Translations under genes and position numbers: made by a program
The notes under the pieces: generated by a model
What the model was told of the DNA's origin: nothing
Databases searched by the model: none
What the model saw: the letters and a program-made list of their open reading frames with translations, nothing else
Shown here: positions 7,718-17,855 of the stretch, piece by piece
How the letters are laid out: each line of letters begins with the position of its first letter
Position numbering within the stretch: position 1 is the first letter of the stretch
Origin: Nitrospinota bacterium
GTDB lineage: Bacteria > Nitrospinota > Nitrospinia > Nitrospinales > VA-1
Direction of reading: 5' to 3'
NCBI GenBank assembly: GCA_002731985.1
Contig: PCCT01000078.1
Location: forward strand, 1-18,275
DNA length: 18,275 nucleotides

Positions 7718-7789
7718 GTGCCACATTCCGAATATCTCGGGAAAATTTTTTCCGAAAAATAGTCGTTTAATCACGCACGTAACCAGATC

Positions 7790-7820
7790 GGACCTGTGGT
7801 GGCCGCGAGGTTTCAGGTTC
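7790..7820 (+). promoter_or_regulatory. Stem-loop in the rpsB leader, possible S2 autoregulatory element
   Basis: GGACCTG (7790-7796) pairs with CAGGTTC (7814-7820) across a 17-base GC-rich loop, 52 bases before the rpsB start. S2 is known to repress its own operon through a leader RNA in some bacteria. That this is such a site is inference from position and structure only. Confidence 0.35.
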
Positions 7821-7872
7821 GAGTTGAGGGTTGCGGTGGACTAACCATTTTTTGTTAATTTAAGGAGTTGTA

Positions 7873-8703
7873 ATGTCAGAAATCACAATGAAGCAGTTGT
7901 TGGAAGCAGGGGTTCATTTTGGTCATCAGACCACACGCTGGAACCCTAAGATGAAAAAGTACATTTATGGACAGCGAAACGGAATTTATATCGTTGACCT
8001 TCAGAAAACCCTGAAGATGTTTCGCGAGGCCGAGAAGTTTGTAAGAGAATCCGCTCAAGCGGGGAAGAAAATTCTTTTTGTTGCTACAAAGAAGCAGGCA
8101 CAGGAACTCATCGCGACAGAAGCCGAACGATGTAACATGTACTATGTGAACCAACGTTGGTTGGGCGGGACGATGACCAACTTTACCACTATTCGCAAGA
8201 GTATTGATCGCTTGCTTAAGTTGGAAAAAATGGAAGAAGAAGGCGAGTTTGAACGTCTCCACAAAAAAGAGACTCTCAAAAAACACAAAGAGATAGAAAA
8301 GCTCAACAAGTTTCTTCGCGGAATAAAAAATATGCGCGACCTTCCTCATGCTATTTTCATCATTGATACGCAAAAGGAAAGGATTGCATTGGCGGAAGCA
8401 AGAAATCTGGGCATTAAAGTCATCGCTCTGGTCGATACCAATTGTGATCCCGATGGAATCGATTACCCATTTCCAGGTAACGACGATGCGATCAGGTCCA
8501 TCAAGTTGTTTACATCGCGGCTTGCGGATGTGGCGTTAGAAGGCCAGGAAGTTTTTCAGGCCGGTCGTAAAGACAAAAATGGCGCTGGGGATCAGAAACC
8601 GGAACCCGCCGCAAAAGCTTCTGATAAAGAAAAGCAAAGTGAAGGCGAAGGCGCTAAGTCAGATAAGGGTTCAGAAAACGCAGAAGAAAAGGTTCCTGCC
8701 TGA
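7873..8703 (+). CDS. rpsB: 30S ribosomal protein S2
   Basis: S2 binds late to the 30S head/body junction and is needed to recruit S1. The family core is complete: [28 protein letters not shown] at the N-terminus, [19 protein letters not shown] (69-80), [21 protein letters not shown] (91-111), a charged coiled-coil hairpin (about 112-150), then [16 protein letters not shown] and [27 protein letters not shown]. Residues about 231-276 are an added low-complexity tail rich in Lys, Glu, Ala and Gly, making it longer than E. coli S2 (241). The ATG at 7873 has a strong AAGGAG at 7862-7867. It heads the rpsB-tsf-pyrH-frr cluster, a widely conserved order. The 203-base gap to tsf holds two hairpins. 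Confidence 0.98.
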   Translation: MSEITMKQLLEAGVHFGHQTTRWNPKMKKYIYGQRNGIYIVDLQKTLKMFREAEKFVRESAQAGKKILFVATKKQAQELIATEAERCNMYYVNQRWLGGTMTNFTTIRKSIDRLLKLEKMEEEGEFERLHKKETLKKHKEIEKLNKFLRGIKNMRDLPHAIFIIDTQKERIALAEARNLGIKVIALVDTNCDPDGIDYPFPGNDDAIRSIKLFTSRLADVALEGQEVFQAGRKDKNGAGDQKPEPAAKASDKEKQSEGEGAKSDKGSENAEEKVPA

Positions 8704-8725
8704 TTTTACCTGCTCTCAAGGTTTG

Positions 8726-8741
8726 CTCGCCCTGGCGCGAG
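8726..8741 (+). promoter_or_regulatory. Small GC-rich hairpin after rpsB
   Basis: CTCGC and GCGAG can pair across CCTGGC, 22 bases after the rpsB stop. There is only a loose pyrimidine run after it (TGCCTCTTTGTC). It is a weak candidate for a processing or pausing site in the rpsB-tsf gap. Confidence 0.25.
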
Positions 8742-8771
8742 TGCCTCTTTGTCTAAATATAGTTGAAAATT

Positions 8772-8799
8772 AGCGGGAAAGAAAATATTCTTTCCCGCT
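8772..8799 (+). terminator. Strong perfect hairpin between rpsB and tsf (attenuator or processing site)
   Basis: AGCGGGAAAG (8772-8781) pairs perfectly with CTTTCCCGCT (8790-8799), and two further A-T pairs leave the loop AATA, a 12-bp stem. No run of T follows (GTTGTCAAA), so full intrinsic termination is doubtful. In other bacteria the rpsB-tsf gap carries a partial terminator or an RNase site that lowers tsf relative to rpsB; the same role is inferred here. Confidence 0.5.
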
Positions 8800-8906
8800 G
8801 TTGTCAAATACTCCCAAGTGTTATTGCTCTGCTGAGGGTGATTGGTCCCCAGCCGCAAAAGGCTCCAGAAAAAACGTATAAACCCTGTTATAAAAGGATA
8901 GGAAGA

Positions 8907-9500
8907 ATGGAAATCACAGCACAGATGGTCAAAGGTCTGCGCCAGCAGTCAGGCGCAGGTATTATGGAATGTAAAAATGCGCTCAAGGAAACAAACGGCG
9001 ATATCGAAGAAGCAGTCACCTACCTCCGTAAAAAAGGTCTTGCCAAAGCAGACAAGAAAGCAGATCGGGAAACAGGAGACGGTACGGTCTGTACCTACAT
9101 ACACCCTGGAAGCAAGATTGGGGTTTTGGCACAGGTACTCTGTGAAACAGATTTTGTCGCCAGCACTCCTGAATTTCAAGAATTGGGTAAAGACATTTGC
9201 ATGCACATAGCCGCGGCAAAACCCAGGTTTGTTTCTCGCGATGAAGTCACCGAGGATGTGCTGTCAAAAGAAAAGGAAATTTTTGCGGCCCAGGCCAGAG
9301 ATTCTGGTAAGCCGGAGAAAATAATTGATAAAATAGTTACAGGAAAGATAGACAAGTTTTACGAAGAGAACTGTCTATTAGAACAAAAATTTATTAAAGA
9401 CAGCGATAGCACGATTCAGGAAGTGATCAAACAGAAGATAGCAGTCCTGGGTGAAAATATACTGATAGGTAACTTTTCCAGATTTGAAATTGGTAACTAA
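8907..9500 (+). CDS. tsf: Elongation factor Ts, short form
   Basis: EF-Ts recycles EF-Tu by promoting GDP release. The start is set at the ATG at 8907, preceded by AGGATAGGA, because the protein then begins [26 protein letters not shown], the standard N-terminal UBA-like domain. A longer open frame back to 8763 encodes residues unlike the family. The core motif TDFVAS (81-86), which inserts near the EF-Tu Mg site, is present. At 197 residues it is much shorter than the E. coli protein (283) and close to the short single-subdomain form known from Thermus, which works as a dimer. The end, [11 protein letters not shown], is intact, so this is a short type and not a truncation. The stop lies one base before the pyrH ATG. 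Confidence 0.96.
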   Translation: MEITAQMVKGLRQQSGAGIMECKNALKETNGDIEEAVTYLRKKGLAKADKKADRETGDGTVCTYIHPGSKIGVLAQVLCETDFVASTPEFQELGKDICMHIAAAKPRFVSRDEVTEDVLSKEKEIFAAQARDSGKPEKIIDKIVTGKIDKFYEENCLLEQKFIKDSDSTIQEVIKQKIAVLGENILIGNFSRFEIGN

Positions 9501-9501
9501 T

Positions 9502-10227
9502 ATGAGCAAGTCGGTATACAAGAGAGTTCTCCTAAAACTGGGCGGAGAAAGTCTGGCCGCACAGGAAGGCGGATTCGGTATTGATGTCGGGGCCATAAAA
9601 AGTCTGGCTCAGGAAGTGCTCGCGGGAAAAAATCTGGGTGTTCAGATGGGCATTGTCATCGGCGGCGGCAACATCTTTCGTGGAGCCACTGCCAGCACGC
9701 TGGGGATGGAGCGGGTCACCGGCGACTACATGGGAATGCTATCAACGATCATCAATGCGTTGGCTTTGCAACATGCACTGGAGGATGTCGGCATCCAGAC
9801 ACGTGTGCAAACAGCCATCGAGATACCCCAGGTTGCCGAAACATATATCAGGCGAAGGGCAATTCGTCATCTTGAAAAAGGGCGAGCCGTGATCTTTGCT
9901 GCAGGAACAGGTAATCCCTACTTTACCACCGACACTGCCGCATCACTGAGAGCGATGGAAATAGGGGCCGAGGTTATTTTCAAGGCGACCAAGGTCGATG
10001 GCGTTTATTCTGCCGATCCCATGAAAAACGAAAATGCAGTGAAGTTCAGCCAGTTGAGTTATCTGGAAGTGTTGAAAAAGGGACTCAAGGTTATGGACTC
10101 CACATCAGTATCGTTATGTATGGATAACAAACTGCCGATGATTATTTTCAACGTGCGCGAGAAAAATAGTATTAAAAGAGTTTTGCTGGGTGAAAAAATT
10201 GGAACTTTGGTAGGGGTGGAATCATGA
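9502..10227 (+). CDS. pyrH: Uridylate (UMP) kinase
   Basis: Bacterial hexameric UMP kinase of the amino-acid-kinase fold; makes UDP from UMP and ATP in the cytosol. With the ATG at 9502 the protein is 241 residues, the same as in E. coli. Motifs: KLGGESL (12-18) for phosphate binding, GGGNIFRG (54-61), [17 protein letters not shown] (74-90), [16 protein letters not shown] in the middle for the nucleotide, and [16 protein letters not shown] 18 bases further upstream, inside the end of tsf, is possible but adds six residues not typical of the family. The gene starts one base after the tsf stop and overlaps frr by four bases (ATGA), so translation of tsf, pyrH and frr is probably coupled. It has no strong Shine-Dalgarno sequence of its own. 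Confidence 0.97.
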   Translation: MSKSVYKRVLLKLGGESLAAQEGGFGIDVGAIKSLAQEVLAGKNLGVQMGIVIGGGNIFRGATASTLGMERVTGDYMGMLSTIINALALQHALEDVGIQTRVQTAIEIPQVAETYIRRRAIRHLEKGRAVIFAAGTGNPYFTTDTAASLRAMEIGAEVIFKATKVDGVYSADPMKNENAVKFSQLSYLEVLKKGLKVMDSTSVSLCMDNKLPMIIFNVREKNSIKRVLLGEKIGTLVGVES

Positions 10228-10781
10228 TCGAAGAATTGTTTAAAGATTGTCAAAGAAAGATGGAAAATTCGCTGGACCATCTGCGTCAGAATTTGAGCAA
10301 GCTGAGAACGGGAAGTGCCAATGCCGCTATTCTGGAAGGAATCAAGGTAGACTTTTATGGCACTCCGACACCACTGAATCAGACGGCGACCCTGGGAGTT
10401 CCAGACAGCCAGACCATCACAGTCCAACCATGGGATATTTCAGTCCTCAAGGATATTGAAAAAGCTATTTTGGCATCCGACCTGGGCATCACCCCGAACA
10501 ATGACGGTAAAGTCATCCGGCTTAACATTCCGCCGCTCACAGGGGAGAGGCGTCAGGAACTAGTTAAGGTGGTTAAGAAGTACGCGGAGGAGGGCAAAAT
10601 TGCCATTCGCAACGTGCGGCGCGACTTTAACGAGCAGATCAAGGCTACGGAAAAGAAACACGAAATTTCTGAAGATGATAGAAAGAAAGGTTTGGAGAAG
10701 TTGCAGAAGATTACTGATGAATGTATCAAAGAGGCCGAAGAGTTGTCTGCGGCCAAAGAAAAAGATATCCTCAATGTTTGA
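10224..10781 (+). CDS. frr: Ribosome recycling factor
   Basis: RRF, with EF-G, splits the post-termination ribosome. The 185-residue length equals the E. coli protein. The family pattern is complete: an N-terminal helix [29 protein letters not shown], the beta-rich domain with [20 protein letters not shown] and ITVQPWD, then [23 protein letters not shown] and a long C-terminal helical pair ending EEAEEL...EKDILNV. The ATG overlaps the pyrH stop as ATGA, and AGGGG at 10212-10216 serves as ribosome binding site. It closes the rpsB-tsf-pyrH-frr block; a 143-base gap separates it from uppS. Confidence 0.98.
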   Translation: MIEELFKDCQRKMENSLDHLRQNLSKLRTGSANAAILEGIKVDFYGTPTPLNQTATLGVPDSQTITVQPWDISVLKDIEKAILASDLGITPNNDGKVIRLNIPPLTGERRQELVKVVKKYAEEGKIAIRNVRRDFNEQIKATEKKHEISEDDRKKGLEKLQKITDECIKEAEELSAAKEKDILNV

Positions 10782-10790
10782 CGACTGTCC

Positions 10791-10796
10791 TATAAT
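10791..10796 (+). promoter_or_regulatory. Possible internal promoter -10 element (TATAAT) ahead of uppS
   Basis: A perfect TATAAT lies 10 bases after the frr stop and 129 bases before uppS. No -35 hexamer is found at 16-18 bases; the only TTGACG (10778-10783) is too close. It may supply uppS and downstream genes independently, but a chance match is possible. Confidence 0.25.
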
Positions 10797-10924
10797 AGAG
10801 CTCCAAACCCTGTGCCACTTGGTTGGCGGGGAATAAACGGTCCGGATTTTTATTCTGAAGTGCTCCAAAGCCTGATTGGAAAACCTGGTCCGATCTATAG
10901 ATTCTCACACCCGTATTTATTCCG

Positions 10925-11692
10925 ATGGATCTTTCCTCAATAGATTCACCATTACTTGAAAAAATAGACCTCACCCGAATGCCGCGGCATATTGCTGTCA
11001 TCATGGACGGTAATGGACGCTGGGCGAAAAAGAATTTTCTTCCCAGAGTGCAAGGCCATTGGGAAGGAGTCAAGACCGTTGATCGCGTCGTGACCCTGTG
11101 CCGCAAACTCGATATTGAAGCGCTTACCTTGTATTCTTTTTCAGATGAGAATTGGAATCGTCCACCAGCGGAAATCGATACTCTGATGAAGGTTCTTGAA
11201 AAATATTTGAACAAGGAAATGGAACGAATGAAAAATGAGAACATTCGTTTTAATACCATCGGTCACATTGAGGAACTGCCGGCAGAGATTCAAAAACTTA
11301 TAGTGCGCACAAAAGACTGTACGAAGCAATGTGATGGTATGACGCTTAGTCTTGCGTTGAGTTATGGAGGACGTCAGGAAATCTTAGACGCCGTTCGACG
11401 GGTTGCGGAGAAAGTTCATGTCGGGGAACTGCGGGTTGAGGATATAGATTATTCCGTTTTTGAAGATTTTCTGCACACCAACTCACTTCCCGATCTGGAT
11501 CTGTTGATCAGGACCAGTGGTGAATTGAGGATAAGTAATTTTCTGTTGTATCAGATCGCTTACACTGAATTGCATTACACTAAAGTTTTGTGGCCGGAAT
11601 TTAAAGAGGAAGATTTGCTCAGTGCGATCGTAGATTTTCAAGGGCGCGAAAGACGATTTGGCATGACCCAGGAACAAATTGTAAAAGGGTGA
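10925..11692 (+). CDS. uppS: Isoprenyl transferase (undecaprenyl diphosphate synthase)
   Basis: Cis-prenyltransferase that extends farnesyl diphosphate with isopentenyl diphosphate to undecaprenyl diphosphate, the lipid carrier for peptidoglycan and O-antigen. The 255-residue length is normal. Motifs: MPRHIAVIMDGNGRWAKK with the catalytic Asp28; GHWEG (44-48); YSFSDENWNRP (70-80); LSLALSYGGRQEILDA (141-156); and DLLIRTSGELRISNFLLYQ (192-210), with Arg196, Arg202 and Ser204 for diphosphate binding. The Trp in GHWEG stands where relatives often have Arg or Lys. ATG 10925 has no clear Shine-Dalgarno sequence; ATG 10979 (Met19, directly before PRHIAVIMDG) is a plausible alternative start. It uses isoprenoid units from the MEP pathway, two genes of which (dxr, ispF) lie downstream. 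Confidence 0.95.
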   Translation: MDLSSIDSPLLEKIDLTRMPRHIAVIMDGNGRWAKKNFLPRVQGHWEGVKTVDRVVTLCRKLDIEALTLYSFSDENWNRPPAEIDTLMKVLEKYLNKEMERMKNENIRFNTIGHIEELPAEIQKLIVRTKDCTKQCDGMTLSLALSYGGRQEILDAVRRVAEKVHVGELRVEDIDYSVFEDFLHTNSLPDLDLLIRTSGELRISNFLLYQIAYTELHYTKVLWPEFKEEDLLSAIVDFQGRERRFGMTQEQIVKG

Positions 11693-11759
11693 ATCGTTTC
11701 GTTATTTCTGAAAGAATATAGAACTGGCAGATAACTAATTTTTAGAGTGATCCAAATTT

Positions 11760-11773
11760 CCGGGAATCCCCGG
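11760..11773 (+). promoter_or_regulatory. Short GC hairpin between uppS and cdsA
   Basis: CCGGG (11760-11764) pairs with CCCGG (11769-11773) across AATC, followed by only TTT. It is too short and its T run too weak to call a terminator with confidence; it may be an attenuator or mean nothing. Confidence 0.25.
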
Positions 11774-11807
11774 TTTAATTCATATTGATTTAGATAGAGG
11801 GTAGCCG

Positions 11808-12596
11808 TTGAAGCGAGTTTTGACAGGTCTTATAGCCGTTCCCATTGTTGTAGGAATTGTGTATTACGGGTCCCCTTTGCTGTTTCTGGTTTTTGTGGCG
11901 GCTGTCGCCCTGACGGCGGTCTATGAGTATTTCACAATGATTGCCCGGATTGGGATTAATGGATTTCCCATTCCGGGCATGGTCCTCAGTTTTCTTTTGC
12001 TCCTTAGTTTTTATTTCGATGGACGGTTTATGGCGGAATGGGGCCTGATCGCGGGTCTGACTTTATTTGGGACGTGGTTTATTCAGGAAGATAACGTCAA
12101 GGTCGCTATCGACCAGATTGCATACACCCTGTTCGGTATTCTTTATATAGCGGGACTTGGCGGATACTATTTATTGATCCGCCATTTAGAAAACGGCAAT
12201 GCCCTGATCTTTTTCCTGTTTCTTATTGTCTGGCTGGGTGATATTGCCGCGTACTACTGGGGGAAGAACTTTGGTAAGAAACCCCTCGCGCCTCTGGTGA
12301 GTCCAAAAAAGACTGTGGAAGGTTCTATTGCCGGGTTGGGTGGAAGTCTGCTGGCAGGAGCTATTGCAGGGCTCTGGTTCCTTGACCATATAATGATGGT
12401 CCATTGTTTACTTGCGGCCCTGATATGCGGTATCATCGGTCAATTCGGCGACCTCGCAGAGTCGCTGTTGAAGCGTCATGTTGATGTTAAGGATTCCAGC
12501 GATATCCTTCCTGGCCACGGGGGGGTTCTGGACCGTATCGACAGCCTGTTATTTGCCGGGCCTGTGTTTTACTGTTATTTTAAGTTCGTGCTTTAA
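11808..12596 (+). CDS. cdsA: Phosphatidate cytidylyltransferase (CDP-diglyceride synthase)
   Basis: Inner-membrane enzyme that makes CDP-diacylglycerol from phosphatidate and CTP, the precursor of all main phospholipids. The 262-residue protein is strongly hydrophobic with about seven or eight membrane segments, for example LTGLIAVPIVVGIVYYG, LFLVFVAAVALTAVY, GMVLSFLLLLSFYF and LIFFLFLIVWLGDIAAYYWG. The CDS signature is near the C-terminus (about 219-245): LLKRHVDVKDSSD, then LPGHGGVLDRID, with the conserved acidic metal ligands. SPKKTVEGSIAG is the second family motif. The start is a TTG at 11808, chosen because GAGG lies at 11797-11800 with good spacing and the first residues form the first membrane helix. 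It sits in the conserved uppS-cdsA-dxr order. Confidence 0.96.
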   Translation: MKRVLTGLIAVPIVVGIVYYGSPLLFLVFVAAVALTAVYEYFTMIARIGINGFPIPGMVLSFLLLLSFYFDGRFMAEWGLIAGLTLFGTWFIQEDNVKVAIDQIAYTLFGILYIAGLGGYYLLIRHLENGNALIFFLFLIVWLGDIAAYYWGKNFGKKPLAPLVSPKKTVEGSIAGLGGSLLAGAIAGLWFLDHIMMVHCLLAALICGIIGQFGDLAESLLKRHVDVKDSSDILPGHGGVLDRIDSLLFAGPVFYCYFKFVL

Positions 12597-12669
12597 ACCG
12601 ATTACTTTTCCAATGAGAGCTTCAGTGAATTAGAATTGGGAAAGCGATTCATAAATTTGGTACCCGCTT

Positions 12670-13821
12670 ATGAAAATGATCTCCCTTTTGGGGTCCACCG
12701 GGTCCATTGGTGTCAATGCTCTGGATGTTGTTCGGCGCAATCCCGACCGATTTGCGGTCGCCGCGATGACCGCCGGAAGCAATGTCGAGCTCTTTGCACA
12801 ACAGGTTAAAGAGTTCAAACCCTCTCTCATTTCTGTTTTCAATTCGTCTAAACTTGAAGAGCTTAAAGAATTACTCAAGGGCGAAGATGTGGAAATTCTT
12901 ACCGGCGAGGAAGGAACCGTTAACGTCGCCACCCATTCCGACATATCACTAGTCGTTTCCGCTATCGTTGGCAGTGCGGGACTGGCCCCTTCCATGGCCG
13001 CGATTAAATCGGGCAAAGACCTAGCCATCGCTAATAAAGAAACTTTGGTTGTCGCGGGAGAACTTGTACTCCGGGAGGCAAAGAGAAAAGTCAATATCAT
13101 TCCTATCGATAGCGAGCACAGCGCGATCCTGCAAGCGCTCAACGGAGAAAAAGAGGAGCGCATAAAAAAGATCATACTCACAGGATCAGGCGGACCGTTC
13201 CGCACCTTCACAAAAGAGAAGATGGAAAATGTCACCGTCAAGGAAGCGCTCAATCATCCTAATTGGTCAATGGGAGCTAAAATTACCATCGACTCCGCGA
13301 CGATGATGAACAAGGGCCTGGAGTGGATCGAAGCAAAATGGTTATTCGGACTGGACACTTGTATCGAGATCATCGTGCATCCGCAAAGCATTATTCATTC
13401 GATGATCGAGTTTGTCGATACCTCGATTATGGCGCAGTTGGGAATGCCCGACATGCGGGTGCCCATTGCGTACGCCCTGACCTATCCCGACCGAATAGAA
13501 TGTGACTTCCCGTCACTCGACCTTGCGGAAATGAAACAGTTGACCTTTGAAGAACCCGACTACGAAAAATTTCCCTGTATAAAACTGGCACAGGAAGCTC
13601 TGGAAACAGGCCAGACTATGCCCGCGGTACTCAACGCCGCAAATGAAGTTGCAGTGCAGGCGTTTCTGGATGAAGCAATCCCGTTCAAAGATATTGCCGA
13701 AACAATACGCACGACCATGCACAATCATAAATGCCATGCCATAGATTCATTGGAAGACGTGCAAATTGCCGACCAATGGGCGCGCGAAGAAGCAAAGAAA
13801 CGCATCACCGTAGCGCACTAA
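12670..13821 (+). CDS. dxr: 1-deoxy-D-xylulose 5-phosphate reductoisomerase
   Basis: Second, committed step of the MEP isoprenoid pathway: NADPH-dependent conversion of DXP to 2-C-methyl-D-erythritol 4-phosphate in the cytosol. At 383 residues it is near the usual 390-400. The NADPH site GSTGSIG is at 8-14, and [35 protein letters not shown] follows. Metal and substrate ligands are seen in [10 protein letters not shown] (Asp147, Glu149) and [10 protein letters not shown] (Asn214, Lys215, Glu218), and [17 protein letters not shown] is the family hallmark. The start could be ATG 12670 or the in-frame ATG six bases later; neither has a strong Shine-Dalgarno sequence. ispF follows after 52 bases that contain a hairpin with a T-rich tail. 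Confidence 0.97.
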   Translation: MKMISLLGSTGSIGVNALDVVRRNPDRFAVAAMTAGSNVELFAQQVKEFKPSLISVFNSSKLEELKELLKGEDVEILTGEEGTVNVATHSDISLVVSAIVGSAGLAPSMAAIKSGKDLAIANKETLVVAGELVLREAKRKVNIIPIDSEHSAILQALNGEKEERIKKIILTGSGGPFRTFTKEKMENVTVKEALNHPNWSMGAKITIDSATMMNKGLEWIEAKWLFGLDTCIEIIVHPQSIIHSMIEFVDTSIMAQLGMPDMRVPIAYALTYPDRIECDFPSLDLAEMKQLTFEEPDYEKFPCIKLAQEALETGQTMPAVLNAANEVAVQAFLDEAIPFKDIAETIRTTMHNHKCHAIDSLEDVQIADQWAREEAKKRITVAH

Positions 13822-13831
13822 TATAAATTGT

Positions 13832-13860
13832 AGTTGCCTGATTTATCAGGCAGTTTGTTT
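13832..13860 (+). terminator. Intrinsic terminator-like hairpin between dxr and ispF
   Basis: TGCCTGA (13835-13841) pairs with TCAGGCA (13846-13852) across TTTA; wobble pairs can lengthen the stem, and GTTTGTTT follows. It lies 10 bases after the dxr stop and 14 bases before ispF. It should end or reduce transcription of the uppS-dxr run before ispF. Confidence 0.55.
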
Positions 13861-13873
13861 CAACAATTATTAT

Positions 13874-14350
13874 ATGTTCAGAATAGGAAACGGATACGAT
13901 GTTCATCGTCTGGTCGAAGGACGCAAACTAATCCTTGGCGGCGTAGACATCCCGCATTCACTCGGACTCGATGGGCACTCCGATGCCGATGCCTTGTGTC
14001 ATGCCCTGTGCGATGCACTGCTGGGTGCATGCGGAGCCGGTGACCTCGGAAAATATTTTCCCGACACAGGTGAAAAGTGGAAAGGTGTTTCCAGTTTGGT
14101 GTTATTGGAAAAAGTGGGAGAAGTAGTCGCCGAACGTGGTTACCAGATCGCTAATACCGATGCCACCATAGTAGCGCAACAACCCAAACTCGCCCCGCAC
14201 ATAGAAGCGATGATCATCAATATAGCAAAAACCCTAAAGATCGATCCCGATCAAGTCAGCATCAAAGCCACCACCACCGAGAAACTCGGCTTCGCCGGAC
14301 GCGAAGAAGGCATAGCCGCCTACGCCGTCACCCTCCTCCAAGCCAAATAA
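13874..14350 (+). CDS. ispF: 2-C-methyl-D-erythritol 2,4-cyclodiphosphate synthase
   Basis: MEP-pathway enzyme that closes CDP-ME 2-phosphate to MEcPP with release of CMP; a homotrimer with Zn. The 158-residue length is exactly typical. Zn ligands Asp9 and His11 (GYDVHRL) and His43 ([17 protein letters not shown]) are present. [29 protein letters not shown] and the end [22 protein letters not shown] are family motifs. No ispD partner or IspDF fusion is seen in the window. The ATG at 13874 has no clear Shine-Dalgarno sequence. It lies after dxr, behind a terminator-like hairpin, and runs convergently toward thiC. Confidence 0.97.
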   Translation: MFRIGNGYDVHRLVEGRKLILGGVDIPHSLGLDGHSDADALCHALCDALLGACGAGDLGKYFPDTGEKWKGVSSLVLLEKVGEVVAERGYQIANTDATIVAQQPKLAPHIEAMIINIAKTLKIDPDQVSIKATTTEKLGFAGREEGIAAYAVTLLQAK

Positions 14351-14365
14351 CCGGGCCACGCCCGG
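14345..14365 (-). terminator. Terminator-like hairpin for the thi operon, next to the ispF stop
   Basis: CCGGGC (14351-14356) pairs with GCCCGG (14360-14365) across three bases. Read on the minus strand the stem is followed by TTATTT, giving a modest intrinsic terminator about 93 bases after the thiC stop. Read on the plus strand it starts right after the ispF stop but has no T tract. Confidence 0.4.
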
Positions 14366-14457
14366 AGGGAATAGAAACCACACGAAATCCGACAGGGTAA
14401 AACACCGATGTTTCGCACTCAGCTTGGGGAGCCTGTTCATTGGCCTCTAACAGGGAC

Positions 14458-17009
<2,552 letters not shown>

Positions 17010-17018
17010 ATTTCGTAA

Positions 17019-17795
17019 CTATAAATCAATCAAACCATCTAGCGGACTGCTGGCAGTGGCGTAAAGCTTCTTTGGTATACGTCCTGCTTCAAAGGCCTGG
17101 CGTCCGCACTCCACGGCGGCTTTCATAGCGCAAGCCATTTTAAGAGGATCTTTTGCTCCCGCTATGGCAGTGTTCATGAGGAGTCCGGCGACACCAAGCT
17201 CCATGGCTCGGCATGCATCCGACGCCGTTCCAACACCCGCATCGATGATGACCGGTACCTTCACCGCTTCAAGAATCAGTTTTATGTTGAATGGATTACG
17301 CACTCCGAGTCCGGACCCAATAGGCGCCGCCAACGGCATAACAGCGGAACATCCTACATCTTCAAGTTTTTTACAAAGCACCACATCGTCCGTGCAGTAA
17401 GGGAGGACCTGGAATCCATCGTCCACCAGAATTTTGGAAGCTTCCAGTGTTGCTTCATTGTCCGGGAACAATGTTTTTTCATCACCGATGACTTCGACCT
17501 TGACCATGTCGCCAAGACCCGCTTCGCGTGCCAACTGGCAAGTCATAACCGTTTCTTTAACGGAATAGCAACCCGCTGTGTTAGGCAGGAAGCAGTATTT
17601 TTTAGGATCGAGAAAGTTGAGGATAGAGTCTTTTGTTTTGTCCAGCTCGATACGGCGCACTGCGAGAGTTACCATTTCCGCTCCCGAAGCGGCGATAGCG
17701 TCGCGGGTTTCTTCAAAAGACGCGTATTTTCCTGTGCCGACGATCAAACGAGATTTGAATGTTCGGTTCCCTATACTAAATTGAGTTTGTTCCAT
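17019..17795 (-). CDS. thiG: Thiazole synthase ThiG
   Basis: Makes the thiazole phosphate of thiamin from DXP, dehydroglycine and sulfur delivered by ThiS thiocarboxylate. The 258-residue TIM barrel has the family pattern. [17 protein letters not shown] lies at the start, and MVTLAVRR (41-48), [15 protein letters not shown] (69-83) and LPYCTDD follow. KVEVIGD holds Lys99, which corresponds to the Schiff-base lysine of the family. [16 protein letters not shown] and [33 protein letters not shown] form the phosphate site. The ATG at 17795 has a weak ribosome binding site; a 60-base AT-rich gap with a T7 run separates it from thiS. DXP is shared with the MEP pathway, so dxr and thiG use the same precursor. 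ThiF and ThiO or ThiH, also needed, are not in the window. Confidence 0.97.
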   Translation of the reverse strand: MEQTQFSIGNRTFKSRLIVGTGKYASFEETRDAIAASGAEMVTLAVRRIELDKTKDSILNFLDPKKYCFLPNTAGCYSVKETVMTCQLAREAGLGDMVKVEVIGDEKTLFPDNEATLEASKILVDDGFQVLPYCTDDVVLCKKLEDVGCSAVMPLAAPIGSGLGVRNPFNIKLILEAVKVPVIIDAGVGTASDACRAMELGVAGLLMNTAIAGAKDPLKMACAMKAAVECGRQAFEAGRIPKKLYATASSPLDGLIDL

Positions 17796-17855
17796 TGTTA
17801 GAATTTTCAGAAAAAAGTTTAGGAATATTTTACAAAAAAACAGTATCTATAACAA

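Larger units (their letters stand above)
7604..7872. other. Intergenic region and rpsB 5' leader
   Basis: No gene is seen in these 269 bases. They hold an imperfect inverted repeat GGTCA...TGACC (7630-7665) without a T tract, the candidate rpsB promoter (7689-7717), a hairpin TCGGGAAAA/TTTTCCGA (7737-7755), a second hairpin GGACCTG/CAGGTTC (7790-7820), and the AAGGAG ribosome binding site (7862-7867). Confidence 0.6.

Noticed and set aside
7689..7872. tRNA or rRNA gene in the gap before rpsB
   Set aside because: No cloverleaf or TTCGANNC arm in the right context; the GGTTC-GAG bases are part of a simple hairpin.
7876..8373. 165-codon open frame antisense to rpsB
   Set aside because: Composition is that of a shadow of a Lys/Glu-rich gene (Phe/Leu-rich), with no family pattern, and it lies wholly within rpsB.
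8763..8906. N-terminal extension of EF-Ts from a TTG at 8763
   Set aside because: The added 48 residues do not resemble EF-Ts, the region contains the strong hairpin 8772-8799, and ATG 8907 with AGGATAGGA fits the family start.
9484..9501. Upstream TTG start for pyrH inside tsf
   Set aside because: ATG 9502 gives exactly the usual 241 residues; the extra six residues add nothing conserved.
12630..13253. 207-codon open frame antisense to dxr
   Set aside because: Ser/Leu/Thr-rich shadow of dxr with no recognisable domain and no ribosome binding site.
17796..17855. T7 run between thiS and thiG as a terminator or slippery site
   Set aside because: No stem precedes the T run on the minus strand and it lies outside coding sequence.
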